In this document: positions 1-8,396 of the stretch, in pieces
Position numbering within the stretch: the first letter of the stretch is position 1
Layout of the letters: every line of letters begins with the position of its first letter
From: Giesbergeria anulus
GTDB lineage: Bacteria > Pseudomonadota > Gammaproteobacteria > Burkholderiales > Burkholderiaceae_C
Length of the DNA stretch: 64,000 nt
Direction: 5' to 3'
Assembly: GCF_900111115.1 (NCBI RefSeq)
Contig: NZ_FOGD01000008.1
Location: 1 to 64,000, forward strand
Translations under genes and position numbers: made by a program
The notes under the pieces: generated by a model
The model's database searches: none
Told to the model about the DNA's origin: nothing
The model's input: only the letters and a program-made list of their open reading frames with translations

Positions 1-1335
1 CCCCAACACCGCCATGACTTCATTGACTGGCACCACCACCGACTCCAGCGTCGCATTAAGGCCTTGGATAACTTTGCGGAAATCACCCAAGTGCTTGGCT
101 GCATCAGCCCGCACAGAGAGTTTGCCCTCCAACGTGGACTGCGACAGCATATTGGCGTCAGCCACCAACGCGCCCACGGCCTGCACCACATCGACCAAAC
201 TTTTGGCCATGATGTCGTTATCTGAGCGTACCTTGATGGAGACCGACAGATCGCCTTTGGAGATAGCTTGGGCTGCTGCGGCTTGCTGATTGGTGGCCTC
301 AATACAAGCGTTGAGGTTGTTCTTCAGGGTGTTGAAATCACCGTTGTAACTCTCGGTGATCGGCTTGGGAATATCGCCAATGGCAATCTGCTCAACATAC
401 TTGGCCGCCACATTGAGCGGGCCAATCACTGCGTCCAGCGTATCGTTGACGCCTTGGACAATTTTGCGGAAATCACCTTGGTGTTGGCTGGCATCAGCAC
501 GGGTGGTCAGTTTACCATCGACAGCGGCCTTAGACAGCAGTGCAGTATCAGCAATCATAGTTTGTACCGCAGACTGCATGGTGCGCAAAGACTGGGCCAG
601 TATGCCCACCTCGTCTTGCTGACTCAGGGTCACGGTGTTACCAAAATTACCAGCTGCCATTTCGTTCGCATGGTTCATCAATTGGCGGGTAGGCTCTGTG
701 ATGCTGCGTGTAATCAACCAACCCAGCACAGCACTGAGTACGGCAGCCACGCCCGTCAGTATCAAAAGCAAATTTTCTGCACTGGCCGCGAGATTTTCTG
801 CGGCTTGGCCCCGTTGTACGATTAAGGCACTTTGGCCATCCACCAAACTTAGAACTGCAGCAATGTAGTTGTCTTGGGTATTGCGCAGTGTACCGGACAA
901 CATGCCTGCCGCTTCTTCCCGTTGGCCAGATTTGATCAGACTCAGATAACGCTCCACTTCTGCCAGATACGGAACGCGAGCATCTTTGACCTTTTGCAAG
1001 CTGATTTTGCCAACGTCGGTTGCAATCATCTTGTCGAGTTTCTCGATACCCGCAGTAATTACTCGACTCTTCTCTGGCAGAAGATCAATTTCTTTCTGCA
1101 TTTCAGAATCTTTAAATATATAAATATTTCTTAATATCCGCGCATTCACGTTAAGCGCATCAATGATTTCATTAGCTATTACCGTCTTTGGAAAATCATC
1201 TCTCACTAAAGATCGAATATCTCCATTGATTTCGTTGATACGTGATACACCAATACTCACAACAACGATCAGCAAAGCTAAAATGGCCGAAAATCCAATA
1301 GCCAGCCGGGTTCCAATTTTTATATTTCGAAACAT
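1..1335 (-). CDS. Methyl-accepting chemotaxis protein, N-terminal part (runs off window)
   Basis: Reading the complement from the ATG at 1335 gives an open frame to the window edge, so the C-terminal signalling hairpin is not visible. It starts MFRNIKIGTRLAIGF followed by a hydrophobic first membrane segment (about residues 8-30), a mostly helical periplasmic region of the four-helix-bundle MCP type, and a second membrane segment (ENLLLILTGVAAVLSAVLGW). A HAMP domain follows (ITRSITEPTRQLMNHANEMA). After it comes a repeated cytoplasmic unit with the pattern RADA-x3-H-x-GDFRK-x2-QG-x-N-x-TL, seen twice, which suggests a tandem HAMP-like array before the signalling tip. It lies 42 bases downstream of cheA in the same orientation, so it is probably a receptor for that kinase. 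The stimulus is unknown. Confidence 0.9.
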   Translation of the reverse strand, partial: MFRNIKIGTRLAIGFSAILALLIVVVSIGVSRINEINGDIRSLVRDDFPKTVIANEIIDALNVNARILRNIYIFKDSEMQKEIDLLPEKSRVITAGIEKLDKMIATDVGKISLQKVKDARVPYLAEVERYLSLIKSGQREEAAGMLSGTLRNTQDNYIAAVLSLVDGQSALIVQRGQAAENLAASAENLLLILTGVAAVLSAVLGWLITRSITEPTRQLMNHANEMAAGNFGNTVTLSQQDEVGILAQSLRTMQSAVQTMIADTALLSKAAVDGKLTTRADASQHQGDFRKIVQGVNDTLDAVIGPLNVAAKYVEQIAIGDIPKPITESYNGDFNTLKNNLNACIEATNQQAAAAQAISKGDLSVSIKVRSDNDIMAKSLVDVVQAVGALVADANMLSQSTLEGKLSVRADAAKHLGDFRKVIQGLNATLESVVVPVNEVMAVLG

Positions 1336-1377
1336 GGTATTCTTTCTTTGGGCCTGATCTTTGTTGGAATAAAATTT

Positions 1378-3558
1378 TTAGGTTAACACAAGAGATTCAA
1401 TCTTCTTGTGTTCTATCTGACTGTGAGAAGCTTGCTGTATCAAAACCGGAACATCCAGAATTAAGGCTACTTCACCACTACCTAAAATAGTGGAGCCACT
1501 AATACACTTGGCTTGGTTAAATATTTTACCCAGGGGCTTTATAACCGTTTGAAACTCTCCTAGCAAGGTATCAACTACCAACCCTGCTTTTTGGCCACCA
1601 TGCTTGAGTACTACAATATTTTCACGGCGCTTTGGAGGATTTTTAATATCAAACAATTCACGCAAACGAATAAATGGCAAAATCTCGTTGCGCAAGTTAG
1701 TATAATTGTGGCCTGGCTCTGAAGAAAATGCAACACATTCTTCAATCATGTCTAGTGGAATCGCAAAGACCGAAGAATCTACCTCTACCAAAAAGCCATC
1801 AATGATGGCCAAGGTCAAGGGCAAGCGAATGGTTACAGTAGTACCTTCACCTTCGACACTTTGGATATTAACGCTACCGCGCAAAGCGGCAATATTGCGC
1901 TTAACTACATCGAGTCCCACACCACGCCCAGACAGGTTAGATACCTTGTCGGCGGTAGAAAATCCGGGCTCAAAGATCAGTGCATAGACCTCACTGTCAG
2001 TCAGGTGATGGCCGGAGTCCAGCAACCCACGTTCAATGGCCTTGCTTAAGATTTTGTCGCGCTTTAAACCACCACCATCGTCTTCAACGGTAATCACAAT
2101 ACTGCCCGAATCATGAAAAGCATTGAGGCGCAGCGTACCTTGTGCTGGTTTGCCACGTTCGAGCCGCACTTCAGCCGATTCAATGCCGTGATCCATCGAG
2201 TTACGCACCAAGTGCATCAGTGGGTCACCAATTTTCTCGACCACGGTTTTGTCTAACTCGGTCTCTTCACCATTGATGAGCAGGCTAATATCTTTGCCCA
2301 GCTCCCGCGACACATCGTGTACCACACGCTGAAAGCGGCTGAACGTGGCACCAATTTTTACCATGCGCAGTTGCAGGGCACTGTCACGCACTTCTTCAAC
2401 CAAACTAGACAACTTGGAGGTGTGCTCTTGCAACTCTGTAATGTTGGCCCGCTGCGCTACCAAATTCACACCGGCCCCCACAATGATGAGTTCACCAACA
2501 AGATTGATGAGTTGATCGAGTTTGTCGGCATCAATGCGGATGGAGCGGCTTTCTTGGGTATGCAACTCTTTGAGTTGAGCCTGCTTCTTGACCGCAGCCT
2601 CCACCACCTCAGGCGTCACCGCCTGTTGTTGTACCAGCACCTTGCCCAGCAGGGGGTATGGTGGAGCAGCGATAGTTTGGGTATGCAGTGCCGCATCAAG
2701 CTCTTGCTGCGTCAGGGCACCACAATGCACCATCATTTCTCCGATGCGTGCCGAGGACTCGTAAGATTCTTCCTCTAGGATGCGGATGTAATCGGTGGTG
2801 CGGCTGTGCGGCGGCAGGATGCGCAGTTGGCAGTCGTCGCGTACAAATTCGAACGCATTTTCGATGGCTGTCTTAGACGCATTGCTCTCAAACACCAATT
2901 CATAGCCGAGATAGCAACTCTCCGGATCCATACTGGCAGGATTGGGCAGTTTGTCATGGAGCACCACCACCTCCACAATCTTGCCGATAGTTTGCAGAAA
3001 ACGCAGGAACGACAGCGGATCCATGCCATTGCGCAATACGTTAGGGTCAAAGCGTACAGAGATGTGCCAATGGTCGGCTGCGTGTACCTCCAAGGGTAAG
3101 GGTTGCGCCGTTTGCTCGACCGTGGTTGAACTGGTCAGGCTAGACGTGGGCAGAGGGGACGCCGGGGGGCCGAGGTAGCTGCGCAACTGCTCTAGCAACG
3201 GCATACCTTGTGTGGTCAAAACCGGGTCGGTAGTATCTTGGCCAGCGGCCACGGCATCAATCAGAGTGCCAATGTGGTCGCGGCACGAGAGCAGTAGGGC
3301 AATCAGCCGGTCAGAGATGGTAATGCGACCATCGCGCACCCGGTCTAGTACGCTTTCAGTGATGTGGGTGAAAGCCACCACCCCGTCCAAACCAAACAAC
3401 CCAGAGGAGCCTTTGATGGTATGGGCTGCCCGGAAAATGGCATTGACGAGTTCGGTTTTCTCTTCAGCCTCCTCCAGCGAGAGCAGGCAGGTTTCCATTT
3501 CTTCGAGCAGCTCTCGGCTTTCTAGCAAGAAGATTTGCAGTGCTTCGTCGAGATTCAT
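1378..3558 (-). CDS. cheA: Chemotaxis histidine kinase CheA with internal MshEN-like repeat
   Basis: Autophosphorylating kinase that passes phosphate to CheY under receptor control. At 726 aa it shows an N-terminal HPt domain with the phosphorylatable His46 in AAHTIKGSSG, then a proline/serine-rich linker (about 130-155) and an alpha/beta P2-like domain (about 162-250). Residues 271-326 hold two 24-residue motifs of the RLGxxLVxxGxxxxxxLxxALxxQ type (271-294 and 303-326), which resemble the c-di-GMP-binding MshEN domain. The dimerisation helices begin near 345, the ATPase N-box is around 442-460 (MHLVRNSMDHGIE) with later G-boxes (VEDDGGGL, GRGVGLDVVKRN), and a CheW-like domain closes the protein. 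The next gene downstream is an MCP; STAS and cheY genes lie just upstream. Kinase identity is certain; c-di-GMP binding is inference. Confidence 0.97.
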   Translation of the reverse strand: MNLDEALQIFLLESRELLEEMETCLLSLEEAEEKTELVNAIFRAAHTIKGSSGLFGLDGVVAFTHITESVLDRVRDGRITISDRLIALLLSCRDHIGTLIDAVAAGQDTTDPVLTTQGMPLLEQLRSYLGPPASPLPTSSLTSSTTVEQTAQPLPLEVHAADHWHISVRFDPNVLRNGMDPLSFLRFLQTIGKIVEVVVLHDKLPNPASMDPESCYLGYELVFESNASKTAIENAFEFVRDDCQLRILPPHSRTTDYIRILEEESYESSARIGEMMVHCGALTQQELDAALHTQTIAAPPYPLLGKVLVQQQAVTPEVVEAAVKKQAQLKELHTQESRSIRIDADKLDQLINLVGELIIVGAGVNLVAQRANITELQEHTSKLSSLVEEVRDSALQLRMVKIGATFSRFQRVVHDVSRELGKDISLLINGEETELDKTVVEKIGDPLMHLVRNSMDHGIESAEVRLERGKPAQGTLRLNAFHDSGSIVITVEDDGGGLKRDKILSKAIERGLLDSGHHLTDSEVYALIFEPGFSTADKVSNLSGRGVGLDVVKRNIAALRGSVNIQSVEGEGTTVTIRLPLTLAIIDGFLVEVDSSVFAIPLDMIEECVAFSSEPGHNYTNLRNEILPFIRLRELFDIKNPPKRRENIVVLKHGGQKAGLVVDTLLGEFQTVIKPLGKIFNQAKCISGSTILGSGEVALILDVPVLIQQASHSQIEHKKIESLVLT

Positions 3559-3588
3559 GAAAAACCTTTGCAGCGATTGGCCCTGTGC

Positions 3589-3918
3589 TCAGTTGCGCAT
3601 GGCATCAGAGTGTTGCGAAATGACCAAATCGTCGCCGAAATGGGCGGCCAAATTAAGCAGGTCAAACACACCCAACACAGCGCTGCTGTGGCCTACCAGA
3701 CGCAATTGCCCTTCTTGCTGTAGAGCGGTACGTTTGGCTAGCAACAGCAGTTGCAGCCCGGCCGTATCAAGGTCGGTCACTCCAGAGAGGTTGACTTCTA
3801 TGGTGGTGCGAGGTTGCTGTAAGGGTTCGAGCAGCAGCTGTTTGAGTTCTTGCGCACGATAGATGGTCATCTCACCTTCAATGCGCAACGAAATGGGTGC
3901 GGAGCTGGCAGTGCTCAT
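3589..3918 (-). CDS. STAS domain protein (anti-sigma factor antagonist-like) in chemotaxis operon
   Basis: 109-aa single STAS domain starting MSTASSAPISLRIEGEMTIY. The ATG at 3918 is preferred over an upstream in-frame start at 4113 that would run deep into cheY. The loop that carries the regulatory phospho-site in SpoIIAA-like proteins reads VTDLDTAGLQLL here, so Thr occupies the usual Ser position. The gene sits 30 bases before cheA and 16 bases after cheY. STAS proteins in chemotaxis-type clusters are presumed to be phospho-switched scaffolds or partners, but no kinase or phosphatase specific for this one is visible in the cluster. The role is therefore inferred from fold and context only. 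Confidence 0.88.
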   Translation of the reverse strand: MSTASSAPISLRIEGEMTIYRAQELKQLLLEPLQQPRTTIEVNLSGVTDLDTAGLQLLLLAKRTALQQEGQLRLVGHSSAVLGVFDLLNLAAHFGDDLVISQHSDAMRN

Positions 3919-3934
3919 GGTGGGGCCGTATCGT

Positions 3935-4303
3935 TTAAGGCAAACACAGTTTTTGCACCGCACCGAGCATTTGCTCAGGCTTGAAGGGCTTAACCACCCA
4001 AGCTTTAGCACCAGCAGCTTGCCCTTCGCGTTTTTTAGACTCATCAGACTCGGTGGTAAGCATGATGATGGGCGTAAAACGGTAATTGGCCAACTGCTTG
4101 ACCGACTTGACAAAGGTAATGCCGTCCATCACTGGCATGTTCACATCGCTGATGATCAGGTGTACCTTTTGTCCAGTGAGTTTGTCTAAGGCATCTTTGC
4201 CATCTTTAGCTTCGATCACTTCGTAACCTGCCCCACGCAAGGCGATACCGACCACCATGCGGATAGAGGCGGAGTCATCGACAATCATGATTGTTTTGGC
4301 CAT
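3935..4303 (-). CDS. cheY: Chemotaxis response regulator CheY
   Basis: 122-aa stand-alone receiver domain. The acidic pair Asp9/Asp10 (MIVDDSASIR), phospho-acceptor Asp53 (ISDVNMPVMDG), Thr83/84 (IIMLTTESD) and Lys105 (VVKPFKPEQM) are all present, so it should be phosphorylated normally. There is no output domain. It lies 12 bases after the short MCP-like gene and just before the STAS gene, all on the same strand and probably one transcript ending in cheA and an MCP. It is the likely acceptor of phosphate from the neighbouring CheA and acts on the flagellar motor or another output; the output cannot be told from sequence. Confidence 0.96.
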   Translation of the reverse strand: MAKTIMIVDDSASIRMVVGIALRGAGYEVIEAKDGKDALDKLTGQKVHLIISDVNMPVMDGITFVKSVKQLANYRFTPIIMLTTESDESKKREGQAAGAKAWVVKPFKPEQMLGAVQKLCLP

Positions 4304-4315
4304 CTGCCGTCCCTT

Positions 4316-5530
4316 TTAAAAGAAAGTAATGTCGCCGTCATCGGAAGACGGGGGGGGTGGGGGGAGCGCGGCCCTCTTTTCGGGGTTTGCCTTAGCGGGT
4401 TTAGTAACGCTCACGTCCTTTTGGTCATGGGCCAGATGCTGGTCTTTCATGACGTAGGTTTTGCGCATGGCGGCCAGAAAATCGTCTGCATTGAGTGGTG
4501 TGATGTTGCCTTGGCGCAGGCAATCTTCTTCATGCTCACGAAAGTAGCCCGGAATCCGCGCAATGTTTTGTTCCACTTGAACCAAAATTTGGCTGACTCG
4601 ATCCTGAAACTGCAAATTGACCAACGCCTCACCAACATCACCGTGGATGGCAATGCTCTCTTGCTTGAGCAGGTCACTGGAGGCGATCAGGCCACTGGCG
4701 ATATTTCGAAAATTTTCTAGTACGTTGACGATGCGATCTTGGGAGGTCTGCATGGCCTGGTCTTCTTGGTGCACCGACTGTTGGGCAGCATGGCAGGTAC
4801 TGGTGATGGCTTCGCTGATGACCTTGACCATATCAGCAATGCGCCTACCGGTTTCACCCGACTGATTAGAAAGCATCCGAAATTCTTTGGCCACTACGGC
4901 AAAGCCGCGCCCATGCTCACCAGAGCGGGCAGCCTCAATGGCAGCATTCAGGGCCAAGAGGTTGGTTTGCGAGGCAATCTTGGCCACGTCGGTGGCCATG
5001 TCTTCTAGTTGCTTGGTGAACTGGTTGAGCGACTGCACCTTTTCTAGCATGCTGGTCATGCTGCTCATGGCCGAGGTCTGGGAGCTGAGTACCTGCGTCA
5101 ACTCTTGCTGGCTTTTGGCCAGCACATGAACCAAGTCTAGCCCTTCGCCCTCATTGGAGGTACTGGCTTGGCTGGCAGCAGCCACCGTCTTTTCTAGGCG
5201 CTGCACAATCTCACTGAAGCGGCCAGTCAGTTCTGTAATTGCCGACTCCATCTGGGTGCGTGAGTTGCTGATGTGCCCTGCCCACACAGGGGTAATTTTC
5301 TCGCCGAAGTCGCGTTGTTCGGTCAAAAATTGGGCCAAATGGGCCTGGAACTGCTGGTGCTTGCTCAACTGGGCCTGCCAGCCCAAAAAGACGCCTACTG
5401 CCAGCAAGGCCACCGCCAACAACGCAGGGAGCAACGACAACCCGCCCACAGCCATCACAGCTACAGCAGCGGCCAATCCGAAGGCTGCAGAAGACCAGAA
5501 GGTCGAATTATTCCAATCGGAGCGAATCAA
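4316..5530 (-). CDS. Short membrane MCP-like signalling protein (no sensor domain)
   Basis: 404 aa. Residues about 15-50 form a membrane hairpin ([18 protein letters not shown] and [15 protein letters not shown]) with almost no periplasmic loop, followed by coiled coil. The conserved MCP signalling tip is present around residues 185-240 ([20 protein letters not shown]), and the C-terminus ends in acidic DDGDITFF after a proline run. It lacks a recognisable ligand-binding domain, so it may sense membrane state or an intracellular cue. The start is a TTG at 5530 with AGGAG about 9 bases upstream and no nearby in-frame ATG. It appears to be the first gene of the cheY-STAS-cheA-mcp run. Confidence 0.88.
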   Translation of the reverse strand: MIRSDWNNSTFWSSAAFGLAAAVAVMAVGGLSLLPALLAVALLAVGVFLGWQAQLSKHQQFQAHLAQFLTEQRDFGEKITPVWAGHISNSRTQMESAITELTGRFSEIVQRLEKTVAAASQASTSNEGEGLDLVHVLAKSQQELTQVLSSQTSAMSSMTSMLEKVQSLNQFTKQLEDMATDVAKIASQTNLLALNAAIEAARSGEHGRGFAVVAKEFRMLSNQSGETGRRIADMVKVISEAITSTCHAAQQSVHQEDQAMQTSQDRIVNVLENFRNIASGLIASSDLLKQESIAIHGDVGEALVNLQFQDRVSQILVQVEQNIARIPGYFREHEEDCLRQGNITPLNADDFLAAMRKTYVMKDQHLAHDQKDVSVTKPAKANPEKRAALPPPPPSSDDGDITFF

Positions 5531-5580
5531 GAAGTGTTTCTCCTGTATGGATAATCAAACAAACACCATGTTTTAGCAAT

Positions 5581-5609
5581 GGTATAAATACAAAACTGTA
5601 TTTTTGCAA
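5581..5609 (-). promoter_or_regulatory. Candidate sigma70-type promoter of the chemotaxis operon
   Basis: On the minus strand TTGCAA (5604-5609) is followed after 17 bases by TATACC (5581-5586), about 50 bases upstream of the TTG start of the first operon gene. The spacer contains a perfect 7-bp inverted repeat (AAATACA at 5586-5592, TGTATTT at 5597-5603) that could be an operator. Spacing fits a housekeeping promoter; the -10 matches four of six consensus positions. Prediction only. Confidence 0.4.
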
Positions 5610-5693
5610 GGGAATGCGCCCAGCACGCAAGAATCCTATCAGTTTTTCATGTCTTCGCCGGGGTACTTGGCTGAAGTAACCCTACTGGCAAGT

Positions 5694-6974
5694 TCAGGGT
5701 GCATCCAAGCCTTCAGCCCACGTCAGAGCCTGTAGATGCGCCCAATTGACTTGGCGATTGGACAAGTGCAGCTCTTCAGCGTTAAGGGCAAAAGCTACCT
5801 CGTCACCACTTTCGCAGGCTTTGGTCAGGGCCAAAAACGGAGCAAAGGGGCCCGTGTTGTGCTGCAGTGCGTCTACCACCGGTTGGGGCAGGGCCAGCGA
5901 CTCTAGGGCCTTGTCCATCGGCAGCCCCAACATGGTGTCTAGCAGCGAGAATACGCCCACGACAAAGGCGTTGTCACATTCTTCGGGGGGCATCAGTTCG
6001 GCGGCGAGCAACTCCATCAGGCGACCGCGTACCACGGCCATCGTACCTACTGCCGGAGACGACCCTCCGGCCCTTGAGGTGGTCAGCAGCAGCGCAGCCC
6101 AGCGAAACAGCTTGCGCAGCCCCAAGATCATCACGGCATGTCGGAAAGAGGTGATTTCGCACGAGAGGCCAAACCCAGAAGAGTTGATAAAACGCAGCAG
6201 GTTAAAGGACAGGGTGGGGTCTTTTTTGAGCAGCTCTTCAATCTCTGCCGTAGTGGCCTGCTTGCGCACCAAGTTGATTAATTGGATGACTGTAGCCTGC
6301 GAGGGCCGAATGGTATGGGCCTTAACCAAAGCGGGCTTGGCAAACCAATAGCCTTGGAACAAGCGCACACCTAAACTAGACATTAGTTGGTACTGCTCTG
6401 CCGACTCTACCTTTTCTGCGACCAGCCGGGCCGAGCTGTGCTCTTGGGCAAAGCGTACCAAAGCGGGGGCTTGCTCGACCGCAAAGGTGGTCATGTCCAG
6501 CTTGATGAACGAGGCCAAAGCCAACCAGCTCAGGTAGGCAGGGCACAGCACCTGCTCGCTAAACGCCAGCCGAAAATCTTGGCGGCGCAATTGCTCTAAT
6601 ACGGGCAACTGGGCTTGGATGTCTTGCGCCGTAGCCTCTGAGGGCAGAGCAGGCACTTCTAGCACCACTTTTTCGGGGTGGATCAGCTCTAAATGCCCAC
6701 CAGAGAGGCTTTCGTGGGTGCAGTTGATGAACACCAACTTTTGCCCAACCAAAGATTCGGTGCCGATATAGGACAAGGCATTGAACAGCAAGGCAGCATC
6801 ACTGTCGGCGCTATGCGCATACGAGGCGGTGGAGCGGTCAAACAGCTCGTAACCAAAAACAGCGCGGTGCTCATCCACAATGGCTTGGCGCGCAATGACC
6901 GCCAGATTGTCCGCAGAGTTGTCCTCGGGGGTAGGTGAAGGGGCGGGGACGGATGGTTCGGACATGCTGGACAT
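5694..6974 (-). CDS. EAL-HDOD signalling protein with degenerate EAL domain (copy 1)
   Basis: About 426 aa from the ATG at 6974 (MSSMSEPSVPAP), chosen because the only longer start is a TTG at 7034 without a ribosome site and because the neighbouring paralogue begins MSS. The N-terminal half is an EAL fold in which the signature reads YELF instead of EAL and the metal-binding loop is lost, although EKVES is kept; it is unlikely to hydrolyse c-di-GMP. The C-terminal half is an HDOD domain (SFRHAVMILGLRKLFRWAALLL). Such YuxH-type proteins are usually non-enzymatic c-di-GMP effectors or scaffolds. It lies 3' of a close paralogue and upstream of the chemotaxis operon on the same strand. Confidence 0.88.
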   Translation of the reverse strand: MSSMSEPSVPAPSPTPEDNSADNLAVIARQAIVDEHRAVFGYELFDRSTASYAHSADSDAALLFNALSYIGTESLVGQKLVFINCTHESLSGGHLELIHPEKVVLEVPALPSEATAQDIQAQLPVLEQLRRQDFRLAFSEQVLCPAYLSWLALASFIKLDMTTFAVEQAPALVRFAQEHSSARLVAEKVESAEQYQLMSSLGVRLFQGYWFAKPALVKAHTIRPSQATVIQLINLVRKQATTAEIEELLKKDPTLSFNLLRFINSSGFGLSCEITSFRHAVMILGLRKLFRWAALLLTTSRAGGSSPAVGTMAVVRGRLMELLAAELMPPEECDNAFVVGVFSLLDTMLGLPMDKALESLALPQPVVDALQHNTGPFAPFLALTKACESGDEVAFALNAEELHLSNRQVNWAHLQALTWAEGLDAP

Positions 6975-7037
6975 AGCGGCAGGAGGGTGATTCTGTATTG
7001 ATTCTAGGAGCGATGATGCACACTGCTTAGGCAAGAT

Positions 7038-8309
7038 TCAATCAGCAAAGTGGTCAGCCCAAGCCAATGCTTGCAAATGGGCATTGTTGATCTGCTGGCT
7101 GCTCATCTGCAAGGAGGTGGCGGCATTGTCAAAAGCAACATCGTCTCCGGATTCGCAGGCTTTGGCCAACACCAGCAAATGGCCCAGCACACCTGCATTG
7201 TGCAGTAGCGCCACTTCAGTACCGGGCGGTACGCTCACCAAACCCAGCGCCGTTTCCATCGACATCCCCAGCATAGTGTCGAGCAGCGAGAAAATACCGA
7301 CCACAAACGCCTGATCGGTTTCATCTTGGGGCAGTTTTTTCTCTAGGGCCAACAACTCCATCAGGCGGCCACGCACCACGGCGGTCTGGCCCACCGAAGG
7401 CGGCGTGCCACTGTGGCGCGACGTGGTCAACAGCAAGGCGGCCCAACGGAACAACTTTTTCAGGCCCATCAGCATCACGGCTTGGCGAAACGAGGTGATT
7501 TCGCGGGCCAGCCCAAACCCTGAGGAGTTGATGAGGCGCATCAGGTTGAAAGCCAACCCGGCATCTTTTTTCAGCACTTCTTCAATTTGTTCGGTGCTGG
7601 CCTGTTTGCGTACCAGATTGATCAATTCCAAAATGCTGCTTTGCCCCGGCGAGACCAGTTTGGCACGCACCAAGGCGGGGCGCGCAAACCAGTAGCCTTG
7701 GAACATCTGCACCCCTTGGCTAGAGACCATATCGTATTGTTGGGCAGTTTCTACCTTTTCAGCGATCAAATCGGCTTGGGTATGGCGCTGGGCATAGTTG
7801 ATGAGCACTGCCAACTGATCGGGAGCCAGTAGTGACAAATCGAATTTGATGTAGTCGGCCAAAAGCAACCAAGGGTTGTAGGCCGACTGCAATACCGTAT
7901 GGTTGAACGCCAGATGAAACCCCCTAGCGCGCAAGGCAGCCAAGGTGGGCAGGCGGGCTGCTACCTCTTCGGAGGCAGCATGGCTCAGTGGCGGAATTTC
8001 TAGCACCACTTTTTCGGGGTCTACCAATTCGAGGTGACCGCCCACCAAGCTTTCGTGGGTGCAATTGACAAAAATGAGTTTTTTGCCCACCAGCTCATCG
8101 GTGCCAGCGTGAGACAGGGCGGTAAAAACGAGTGCAACGTCGGTGGCAGCCGTGTGCGTAGGCTCAGGGCGAGAGCGGTTGAACAGCTCGTAGCCGATGA
8201 CGAGGTGCTGCGCATTGACGATGGCTTGACGGGCGATCATCGTGGCGCTGGTTTGGTCGGCGGGTGTGGGTGCGCCAGTGGCTATCCCCGTGGCGGATGT
8301 GCTCGACAT
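7038..8309 (-). CDS. EAL-HDOD signalling protein with degenerate EAL domain (copy 2)
   Basis: 423 aa, ATG at 8309. It has the same architecture as the gene at 5694-6974: an EAL-like domain beginning IARQAIVNAQHLVIGYELF with the catalytic EAL replaced, LIAEKVETAQQYD retained, and an HDOD domain (TSFRQAVMLMGLKKLFRW). The two proteins align over nearly their full length, for example FINCTHES against FVNCTHES and FQGYWFAKPALV against FQGYWFARPALV, so they are tandem duplicates that have diverged. Only about 60 bases separate them, indicating cotranscription. Probably a non-catalytic regulator linked to c-di-GMP signalling; the target is unknown. Confidence 0.88.
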   Translation of the reverse strand: MSSTSATGIATGAPTPADQTSATMIARQAIVNAQHLVIGYELFNRSRPEPTHTAATDVALVFTALSHAGTDELVGKKLIFVNCTHESLVGGHLELVDPEKVVLEIPPLSHAASEEVAARLPTLAALRARGFHLAFNHTVLQSAYNPWLLLADYIKFDLSLLAPDQLAVLINYAQRHTQADLIAEKVETAQQYDMVSSQGVQMFQGYWFARPALVRAKLVSPGQSSILELINLVRKQASTEQIEEVLKKDAGLAFNLMRLINSSGFGLAREITSFRQAVMLMGLKKLFRWAALLLTTSRHSGTPPSVGQTAVVRGRLMELLALEKKLPQDETDQAFVVGIFSLLDTMLGMSMETALGLVSVPPGTEVALLHNAGVLGHLLVLAKACESGDDVAFDNAATSLQMSSQQINNAHLQALAWADHFAD

Positions 8310-8396
8310 GGTGAGAATATATGGTTCCGGTAGGTGCTGCCTTGTGCAGCTATGGGGCTATTTTAGGAAGGACGGATTACAGGTAAGGTAGTGGGG

